This document shows, in pieces, positions 58,464 to 64,000 of a stretch of DNA of 64,000 bases (within the stretch, counting starts at the first letter, position 1; every line of letters starts with the position of its first letter). The stretch covers positions 310,001-374,000 of the forward strand of contig NZ_FPBE01000001.1 in the NCBI RefSeq assembly GCF_900116625.1, written 5' to 3'. Origin of the DNA: Idiomarina abyssalis. GTDB lineage: Bacteria > Pseudomonadota > Gammaproteobacteria > Enterobacterales > Alteromonadaceae. The position numbers and the translations under genes are program-made. The notes under the pieces are model-generated. The model did no database searches, was not told the DNA's origin, and was given only the letters and a program-made list of their open reading frames with translations.

Positions 58464-59335
58464 TGAGCATTTTGATCGATAAAAACACCAAAGTAATCTG
58501 TCAGGGTTTCACTGGCGGTCAGGGTACTTTCCACTCTGAGCAAGCAATTGCTTACGGTACGCAAATGGTTGGCGGTGTAACACCTGGTAAAGGTGGTCAA
58601 GAGCACTTAGGCCTGCCTGTATTCAACACAGTAAAAGAAGCAGTAGAAGCAACTGGCGCAACCGCATCAGTTATCTACGTACCAGCACCTTTCTGTAAAG
58701 ACTCAATCATCGAAGCAGCAGACGCTGGTATCGAACTGATTGTTTGTATTACTGAAGGTATTCCTACACTGGATATGCTTTACGTAAAAGAATACCTGAC
58801 GCACAAAGGCGTGCGCATGATCGGTCCAAACTGCCCGGGTGTTATCACTCCGGACGAGTGCAAAATCGGTATCATGCCTGGCCACATCCACAAGAAAGGT
58901 AAAGTGGGTATCGTTTCACGTTCAGGTACATTGACGTACGAAGCGGTTAAGCAGACTACTGACGCAGGCTTTGGTCAGTCTAGCTGTGTTGGTATCGGTG
59001 GCGACCCTATCCCGGGTTCTAACTTCATTGATATTCTGGAACTGTTCGAAAAAGATCCAGAAACCGAAGCTATCGTAATGATTGGTGAAATCGGTGGTAC
59101 AGCAGAAGAAGAAGCGGCAGAGTACATTAAAAACAATGTATCTAAGCCGGTTGTTTCTTACATTGCTGGTGTTACTGCTCCTCCGGGCAAACGTATGGGC
59201 CACGCTGGTGCCATCATTGCCGGCGGTAAAGGTACTGCTGACGAGAAATTCGCTGCACTTGAAGCAGCAGGCGTTAAAACTGTACGCAGCCTGGCCGAAA
59301 TTGGCAAAGCTGTTGCGGAGAAAACTGGCTGGTAA
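58463..59335 (+). CDS. sucD: Succinyl-CoA synthetase alpha subunit
   Basis: A 290-residue subunit holding the CoA site and the phosphohistidine. [17 protein letters not shown] and GGVTPGKGG are the CoA region; [14 protein letters not shown] and [13 protein letters not shown], with the active His, lie near the C-terminus. It ends the TCA run. Confidence 0.97.
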   Translation: MSILIDKNTKVICQGFTGGQGTFHSEQAIAYGTQMVGGVTPGKGGQEHLGLPVFNTVKEAVEATGATASVIYVPAPFCKDSIIEAADAGIELIVCITEGIPTLDMLYVKEYLTHKGVRMIGPNCPGVITPDECKIGIMPGHIHKKGKVGIVSRSGTLTYEAVKQTTDAGFGQSSCVGIGGDPIPGSNFIDILELFEKDPETEAIVMIGEIGGTAEEEAAEYIKNNVSKPVVSYIAGVTAPPGKRMGHAGAIIAGGKGTADEKFAALEAAGVKTVRSLAEIGKAVAEKTGW

Positions 59336-59356
59336 TATCCTGCCAACGCTAAAACA

Positions 59357-59383
59357 AAACCCGGCCTTCGCGCCGGGTTTTTT
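59357..59383 (+). terminator. Terminator after sucD
   Basis: AAACCCGGC / GCCGGGTTT stem with loop CTTCGC and six T, 22 bases after the sucD stop. Confidence 0.9.
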
Positions 59384-59403
59384 GTGTCTGCTTTATAAGG
59401 AAG

Positions 59404-59567
59404 AAAGGCGGAATAAGACAAGAACCGGTTGGTTGTTGTAGTTTTGCTATGTCAGGGACGCTACGAGCACTTCCGTGTGGGCTTGACGAAGGCCATCCAT
59501 GGCCTTCGACACCCTGACATAGCAAAACTACAACACCAGGCACCAGCCCTTGTCTTACTCCGCCTTT
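59404..59567. repeat. Nested 164-base inverted repeat
   Basis: The outer arms (59404-59422 and 59549-59567) match in 18 of 19 bases. The middle arms (59435-59457 and 59512-59534) match perfectly over 23 bases. The inner hairpin CGAAGGCCAT / ATGGCCTTCG (59487-59496, 59499-59508) is also perfect. Between outer and middle arms lie 12-14 unmatched bases. Folded, the unit gives one long stem with an internal bulge. It lies between the sucD terminator and dps and has no coding appearance. It may be a non-autonomous mobile element (MITE-like) or a dispersed genome repeat. The 312-base gap 59336-59647 contains only this, the sucD terminator and the dps leader. Confidence 0.75.
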
Positions 59568-59647
59568 ACTGCGCTCAGCCACAAAGCGATCTTCCTGGAT
59601 ATTTTATGCGTAAGCTTAGTTGATACGTTAATAAATCAGGAGGCAAT

Positions 59648-60169
59648 ATGAGTAGCAATAATGCAAGCCAAGTTGCAGACTTTACAGCACCGGGAATGAA
59701 CAGTGAGTCCGCGGATAAGGTCATAGCAATTCTTGACGATCGCTTAGTCGCATTGCTTGACCTGCAATTGACACTAAAACATGTGCACTGGAATGTTGTA
59801 GGACCAAATTTTATTGGTGTGCATGAAATGTTAGACCCTCAGGTCGACGCCGTACGTGAAATGACCGATACCATAGCAGAGCGAATTGCGACGTTAGGTG
59901 GAGTACCTGTTGGTACGCCAAAAGCTATTGCAGAGCGTCGCAGATGGGAAGACTACTCTTTAGGTAAAGGGTTAGTGGCAGAGCATTTAGTTGCTCTGGA
60001 TAAGGTTTATAATGGCGTTAACGGTGACCACCGCGAAGCGATGGAAACATTAGCTGAGCTCGACCCGGTATCAGAAGACATGTTAACCGGGCAATTAGCA
60101 GAGCTTGAGCAGTTTCAGTGGTTCGTTCGGGCGCATATTGAATCGTCCTCTGGCGAATTGAAAAGCTAG
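59648..60169 (+). CDS. dps: Dps family DNA-binding ferritin
   Basis: A 173-residue Dps protein, which forms a 12-mer that stores iron and shields DNA in starvation and oxidative stress. The ferroxidase residues lie in [38 protein letters not shown], split here as [11 protein letters not shown], then HEMLD, then DTIAE. The N-terminal tail has few lysines ([16 protein letters not shown]), so DNA binding through the tail may be weak. AGGAGGC precedes the ATG. It shares a four-base CTAG stop overlap with the convergent chemoreceptor gene. Confidence 0.93.
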   Translation: MSSNNASQVADFTAPGMNSESADKVIAILDDRLVALLDLQLTLKHVHWNVVGPNFIGVHEMLDPQVDAVREMTDTIAERIATLGGVPVGTPKAIAERRRWEDYSLGKGLVAEHLVALDKVYNGVNGDHREAMETLAELDPVSEDMLTGQLAELEQFQWFVRAHIESSSGELKS

Positions 60170-61575
60170 TCGTCTTCAAAGGCTTCAACCAGCGAACGAA
60201 ACTCACGTAAGCGGGTTTTAATCGCTTTAACTTCACCTTCTGTATCACGGGTGAGTTTGTTTGCGCTACGCACGTTGTCGTTGATGGATATCATGCTGTC
60301 TTTTACTTCTGAAACAGCACTTGTATGTTCTTCTGCGGCAACGGCTATTTGCGTCATACGATCATTAATTCCCGTTACGGCTTCAGTGACTTCGTAAACC
60401 TGTTGCTCTGATTTCCGGCCCAACTCTCCACATTCCTCTGCCAAGTCGCGTTGCTCAAACATTTTATTACGCCATGTACTCATTGACTGGGTCATGCGGT
60501 TTACGGTCTCTTCTATTTGATCAACGGCCTGTTGTGTTTTTTGGGAAAGGGCACGAACTTCATCGGCAACTACGGAGAAGCCGCGACCATGTTCGCCGGC
60601 TCTGGCACTTTCAATAGCGGCATTCAAAGCCAATAGATTCGTTTGTTCAGCTATTGCGTCAATTTTTTCGCTGACTTCTTTCACTGAGTCAGCATTACGA
60701 GACAGCTCTTCTGTTTGTCTGGCGCTTTCGCTAACAACACTTACCAGCTTAGTAATTTTCTTGCTGCTATCGGCAATAAAATCAGCTGCGTTCTGAGTTT
60801 GCTTGCTAACGTCACTGCAGGCACTGGAGGAATCATTTGCGTTGCGCGCAATTTCATCAACGGTTTGCCCCATCTGCTCCATAGAAGTAGCAATTTGCTC
60901 AATGTCTTGCACCGTTTGTTCAGTAGCATCCGCTGTCTTTGATGCATTTTCGGCGGTTGAATTGACCGATTCCGCCAACACGTCATTACCTTCACTTAGA
61001 CGAGCGGTAAGAGCAAGGAGTGAAGAGTCGCGCAAGGCAAGCTCATACATCGCTCTGCCCATTGGAGAGGAGCTGCCGAATATCTCGTGTTGAGTTTTGG
61101 CAGTAGAACCATCCGCATCGGCTAAGGCTTTTGCCCACCTACGTGTGTTCTTCCAGTTACGAAATGGACGAGTTAGCCATTGAAACCAATGAGTTCGCCT
61201 TCTATAAACATTTTTAGCTGCTGAAGCGTGTTCACTGTCTGCCTGGTGCATTAACCATTGACTACCTGTGACTTTGCCACGGCGGAATATTCCTCGAACA
61301 ATAACATCAAACCAAACAGTACCTCGCTCGGGAACATTAAAAGGGACAATGCCTCGCCAGGGGACTTCGCGTTTTAATGAGGTATTGACCTCTTTAATCA
61401 CTTTATCGGGTAGAGCGTTACTGTCGATAAGTTCAGTTAAAGGTTTTTTCAGTAACTCGTCTTTGTTTTTTTTCATCAGACCCTGAATATTTTCTGGGCA
61501 GTGCGATACTTGCTGATATTCATTAAGGCTAAAAACGAATAATGTATCGGTGTTCCAAGTGAAGCTTCTACTCAT
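60166..61575 (-). CDS. Soluble PAS-domain methyl-accepting chemotaxis protein
   Basis: A 469-residue chemoreceptor without transmembrane segments. The N-terminal part, about residues 1-115, is a PAS domain of the Aer type ([35 protein letters not shown]). A basic linker ([19 protein letters not shown]) might touch the membrane. The signalling tip is [18 protein letters not shown] followed by [20 protein letters not shown]. Energy or redox taxis is a reasonable guess for PAS-MCPs, but no cofactor residue is certain. Confidence 0.93.
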   Translation of the reverse strand: MSRSFTWNTDTLFVFSLNEYQQVSHCPENIQGLMKKNKDELLKKPLTELIDSNALPDKVIKEVNTSLKREVPWRGIVPFNVPERGTVWFDVIVRGIFRRGKVTGSQWLMHQADSEHASAAKNVYRRRTHWFQWLTRPFRNWKNTRRWAKALADADGSTAKTQHEIFGSSSPMGRAMYELALRDSSLLALTARLSEGNDVLAESVNSTAENASKTADATEQTVQDIEQIATSMEQMGQTVDEIARNANDSSSACSDVSKQTQNAADFIADSSKKITKLVSVVSESARQTEELSRNADSVKEVSEKIDAIAEQTNLLALNAAIESARAGEHGRGFSVVADEVRALSQKTQQAVDQIEETVNRMTQSMSTWRNKMFEQRDLAEECGELGRKSEQQVYEVTEAVTGINDRMTQIAVAAEEHTSAVSEVKDSMISINDNVRSANKLTRDTEGEVKAIKTRLREFRSLVEAFEDD

Positions 61576-61710
61576 AATTACGATCCCAATTTTTTTGGAT
61601 AAATTTGAGAATGCACTAATAACCGTAGAAGTTGTGTTGTGTTTTTCAAATAACTGTTTTTTTTATGGTAAATATTTAGTGCGATAGGTTGGCTGTATCG
61701 TGCTGAAAGG

Positions 61711-61741
61711 AAGTACCCGACGCTTATTGCGTCAGGTACTT
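61711..61741. other. Stem-loop downstream of the DUF6435-type gene
   Basis: Thirteen-base arms AAGTACCCGACGC / GCGTCAGGTACTT with one mismatch and loop TTATT. There is no T run on either strand, so it is a possible 3' mRNA structure rather than a proven terminator. It lies in the 192-base gap 61576-61767, which otherwise shows nothing. Confidence 0.5.
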
Positions 61742-61767
61742 AATATTAGGCCTATAGTCGACGCGAC

Positions 61768-61944
61768 CTAGTTGTTTCTATTTTCCAGTGCCTGAATTTT
61801 ATTCCAAAGCTCGTCTGCTTGCTGGCTGATATGCGAGCTATCGCGAATGTTTCCGTTGCGCTGCATCTCCATCGCTTTTTCTTGCAACTGCTTTAGGTCT
61901 TTGCGCATTTTCTTCGTTGGGTTTGACTTAAAAAGTCCAAACAT
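61768..61944 (-). CDS. DUF6435-type small protein
   Basis: A 58-residue protein beginning MFGLFKSNPTKKMRKDLKQL and continuing as a charged helix with EKAMEMQRNGNI. This matches a widespread family of about 60-residue proteins in marine bacteria (DUF6435 / Lacal_2735-like) with unknown function. I take the ATG at 61944, where family similarity begins, rather than an ATG twelve codons earlier. Confidence 0.72.
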   Translation of the reverse strand: MFGLFKSNPTKKMRKDLKQLQEKAMEMQRNGNIRDSSHISQQADELWNKIQALENRNN

Positions 61945-62032
61945 TAATGATTGCCTCAAATTACTAAGTGTATTTAGCAATACGGCAAATCAGGGTTAAA
62001 AGTTCTGGCTTTAGAAATTAAAGCCGTAGCTT

Positions 62033-63034
62033 TTACTGCAAAGGCAATGAAAGTACTTGAATATCATCTAAGAATGGAGCAGAACTACCAGTATTACCGC
62101 CAATCACAAATATTTCATCACCAAATACGACAGCAGCATTATGTCGACTGGCGCGGTAGGGCGCATCAACATACGACCAGATGTTGTCTGAGAAGTCGTA
62201 CATTAAAACCTGATCAAGGTTCTCGTAATCGCCGAAAACGTATAGTTTGTCATTGTGGACTGCGACTGAGTGCGCACTGATGGAGTCGGGAGCATCTGGC
62301 ATTAATTGCCATCTTCTGGCGTTTGAATCGTAGCAATCGAAAACGGGCCAACTATTAAAGCCATCGTAACCACCTACAGCGCAAACTTGATCATTAAAGG
62401 TGAATGCTCTTGTGTCTCTCGCGACAGGTAAGTTGGCTACTCGCGACCATTTTTTAGTGTTTATATCAAAGGCGGTTACCAGTGATATAGCGCGTAAATT
62501 ATGTCCTTTTTCAACTGCTTTAGGATAATAGACAGAGCCGCCTATTACGTAAATTTTATTGTTTAACAGCGCCGCGCTGTTGAAGTGACGGGGCACTCGC
62601 ATGGGAGTGGTTGTTGTTACCTCCTGTGTACGAGTATTAAAAACCTCCACCGTTTTTTCGTGCCCAAATCCGCCATTTTGCCGACTTATACCACCAAATA
62701 TATAAACAGATTCTTTCCCATCCCACACCGCGGTTAAATAGCGGCGAGGTATTATTTTGTCTCGCAGAACCGTAGTTTTTTTAGTTTTAGGATCAATAAT
62801 TTCTATATTGGAAAGAAACCCTGTTTTATTTGAGCCACCAATGACATAAATATTTTCATCATCCGCTACGGCGGCGTGGCCGTATCTTGGTTCATTTAAA
62901 GTGGGGGCTGATGAATTGGTAGATGTTTCGCTTTTTGTACTGTCCGGAGCTGATGCACACCCAGCCAATAACGTGGTGTAAGATAGAACGAGTAATAATC
63001 TAAGCGTAAGGTAAGAGGAAGGCATTCTAAACAT
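62033..63034 (-). CDS. Kelch-repeat lipoprotein
   Basis: A 333-residue protein with a lipoprotein signal (LLAGCAS, acceptor Cys near residue 26), a Ser/Thr-rich linker and five to six Kelch blades from about residue 48. Blade marks are NIYVIGGSN, SVYIFGGIS, KIYVIGGSV, QVCAVGGYDG, KLYVFGDYEN and EIFVIGGNTG, with the usual conserved Trp after several. A beta-propeller anchored to the envelope is predicted. Some bacterial Kelch propellers are sialate mutarotases, but this one lacks other support for that. ATG 63034 or the ATG three codons later may be used. Confidence 0.85.
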   Translation of the reverse strand: MFRMPSSYLTLRLLLVLSYTTLLAGCASAPDSTKSETSTNSSAPTLNEPRYGHAAVADDENIYVIGGSNKTGFLSNIEIIDPKTKKTTVLRDKIIPRRYLTAVWDGKESVYIFGGISRQNGGFGHEKTVEVFNTRTQEVTTTTPMRVPRHFNSAALLNNKIYVIGGSVYYPKAVEKGHNLRAISLVTAFDINTKKWSRVANLPVARDTRAFTFNDQVCAVGGYDGFNSWPVFDCYDSNARRWQLMPDAPDSISAHSVAVHNDKLYVFGDYENLDQVLMYDFSDNIWSYVDAPYRASRHNAAVVFGDEIFVIGGNTGSSAPFLDDIQVLSLPLQ

Positions 63035-63149
63035 CCTTTGTCAGAAACTGAAAAAAGCATTGTAATGAATGTACTTATTAAGACAAATTTAAATCTAGAA
63101 TACTAACTGAGTGTATCTGCATATTGATCAAAGCGAATGACAGGAACAT

Positions 63150-63163
63150 GACATGGCAATGTC
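63150..63163. promoter_or_regulatory. Possible operator upstream of the XRE gene
   Basis: GACAT GGCA ATGTC, five-base perfect arms, 68 bases before the XRE-DUF4870 start. It could be a self-regulatory site; support is only its symmetry and position. The 197-base gap 63035-63231 holds nothing else I can name. Confidence 0.25.
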
Positions 63164-63231
63164 GTAACAATGTCCGGTGCTTTTAGATAATGTTTTATCC
63201 GAACTATCGGGCAACAGAGCTGAATACAACA

Positions 63232-63792
63232 ATGAAAAACACCAAATTCGCAGAGCGGTTAACTTACCAGCGCAAGTTAAAAGGACTCTCGCAGGAACAG
63301 CTTGCTGAGAGCACCAGAGTAACCGTACGTACCATTCAACGCTTGGAAAAAGGTGAGGTCACACCCCACTTAAGAACAGTAAAGCTACTAGCGGCGGCAC
63401 TCGAGTTAGATGTTGACGATTTGCTTGAACTGGATGACCCTCGCAACGAGAATATTCAAACAAAGTGGCTGCTATTAATGCACTCATCGCCATTTATTGG
63501 TTTTGTGGTGCCATTTCTCAATATCTTGTGCCCGCTGTTTATTTGGATCCATAAGCGTGAAGATAACCCCCTGTATGACGCTCATGGCCGTGCGGTTATT
63601 AACTTTCAAATAACCATGATGCTCATTTACGCACTTGCTTTTGTTGCACTACTTAGCGTCGAAGGGTTTGGCTTTTTATTCTTTATTGCCGTGATCCCTT
63701 ATACCGCCTTAGTTATGTTGGCTAACGTTATCGCTGTGATAAAAGCACGAAGGTATTTTTACCCCAGTATTCCTTTCCTTGGCAAAAAATAG
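63232..63792 (+). CDS. XRE-family HTH protein with DUF4870-type membrane domain
   Basis: A 186-residue protein. The N-terminal HTH (about residues 5-62) reads LTYQRKLKGLSQEQLAEST and VRTIQRLEKGEVTPHLRTVK. The C-terminal part from about residue 80 has three or four hydrophobic helices of DUF4870 type (DAHGRAVINFQITMMLIYAL and ANVIAVIKARRYFYP). A membrane-held DNA-binding protein is predicted. The start is ATG 63232, where the HTH begins; an earlier ATG at 63190 adds 14 unrelated residues. Confidence 0.87.
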   Translation: MKNTKFAERLTYQRKLKGLSQEQLAESTRVTVRTIQRLEKGEVTPHLRTVKLLAAALELDVDDLLELDDPRNENIQTKWLLLMHSSPFIGFVVPFLNILCPLFIWIHKREDNPLYDAHGRAVINFQITMMLIYALAFVALLSVEGFGFLFFIAVIPYTALVMLANVIAVIKARRYFYPSIPFLGKK

Positions 63793-63839
63793 CTGGTAGC
63801 AAAGCTCTCCATTTAAAACGATTTAATAAAGGAACGATC

Positions 63840-64000
63840 ATGAAAGCAATAATTTATTATTTGCTGCTGGCTACGCTTGTCTGTTTTTCAGCAAGTGAAG
63901 CGGTAGCACAGTCCAAAGTTACTGATGAAAAAATCCAGGAATTTCAGTCTTATCTCAGAGATTTTCGTAAGGAGAACAAAATTCCAAGTTTGTCCGTTGC
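63840..64000 (+). CDS. Start of a secreted protein, possibly a beta-lactamase-family serine hydrolase
   Basis: Only the first 53 codons are present; the gene is cut by the window end. A signal peptide (about residues 1-23, ending AVAQ) is followed by EKIQEFQSYLRDFRKENKIPSLSV. Such a helix leading to IPSLSV/IPGxSV is common at the start of class C beta-lactamase-related serine hydrolases, but the SxxK motif is not in view. AAAGGA precedes the ATG. Confidence 0.6.
   Translation, partial: MKAIIYYLLLATLVCFSASEAVAQSKVTDEKIQEFQSYLRDFRKENKIPSLSV

Noticed and set aside
59429-59623. Open frames on both strands across the inverted repeat
   Set aside because: They are side effects of the symmetric repeat; there is no ribosome site or protein-like composition, and the two strands give related peptides, as expected from a palindrome.
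1-64000. Defence island, prophage, integron, CRISPR or insertion sequence
   Set aside because: No repeat array, recombinase, transposase, restriction or toxin-antitoxin gene was seen; almost all genes are core chromosomal functions.

Overview
The window is a stretch of chromosome from a marine-type gammaproteobacterium. Gene content and order (lolCDE, then comEC-msbA-lpxK-ycaR-kdsB, and gltA divergent from sdhCDAB-sucAB-sucCD) and the protein sequences fit the order Alteromonadales, most likely Idiomarina or a close relative. This is judged from remembered family sequences, not from a search. Coding density is high, and I see no rRNA, tRNA, CRISPR array, transposase or prophage gene.

Region 1 (1-11.7 kb) is a signalling and envelope block. 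It holds the 3' part of a membrane chemoreceptor, a DUF6436-like protein, a PAS-GGDEF cyclase, a DUF2937 membrane protein, an AidB-like acyl-CoA dehydrogenase, a MASE1-GGDEF cyclase overlapping a beta-CASP nuclease, two outer-membrane barrels, a PAS/GGDEF-like/EAL phosphodiesterase and a 2OG-Fe(II) oxygenase. Region 2 (11.7-20.4 kb) is housekeeping: an M16 peptidase lipoprotein, uridine kinase with a nucleoside transporter, TesB thioesterase and aconitase.

Region 3 (20.4-26.8 kb) is the least conventional part. On the minus strand a short HPPK-like protein overlaps a pteridine-reductase-like SDR. Divergent from it is a tightly packed five-gene run: a secreted, membrane-anchored Ig/FN3-like protein, a sodium:solute symporter, a 40-residue membrane peptide, a carbamoyltransferase whose second-substrate site differs from true aspartate carbamoyltransferase, and a glutamine-dependent asparagine-synthetase-like enzyme. 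This run is my best candidate for an undescribed system.

Region 4 (26.8-36.5 kb) has a periplasmic MsrAB fusion, a barrel-like protein whose tail is overprinted on the end of an ExeM-type nuclease gene, and a minus-strand run pilZ-mfd-csiV-marR-exeM. Region 5 (36.5-47.6 kb) serves the cell envelope: lipoprotein release (LolCDE), DNA uptake (ComEC), lipid A export and modification (MsbA, LpxK) and KDO activation (KdsB). A KamA-type radical SAM enzyme ends convergently against kdsB.

Region 6 (47.8-59.4 kb) encodes most of the TCA cycle: gltA on the minus strand, then sdhCDAB, sucAB and sucCD on the plus strand. Terminators follow gltA, sdhB and sucD, and a series of hairpins lies between sucB and sucC. 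Region 7 (59.4-64 kb) has a large nested inverted repeat, Dps, a soluble PAS chemoreceptor, a small DUF6435-type protein, a Kelch lipoprotein, an XRE-DUF4870 protein and the start of a secreted protein cut by the window edge.
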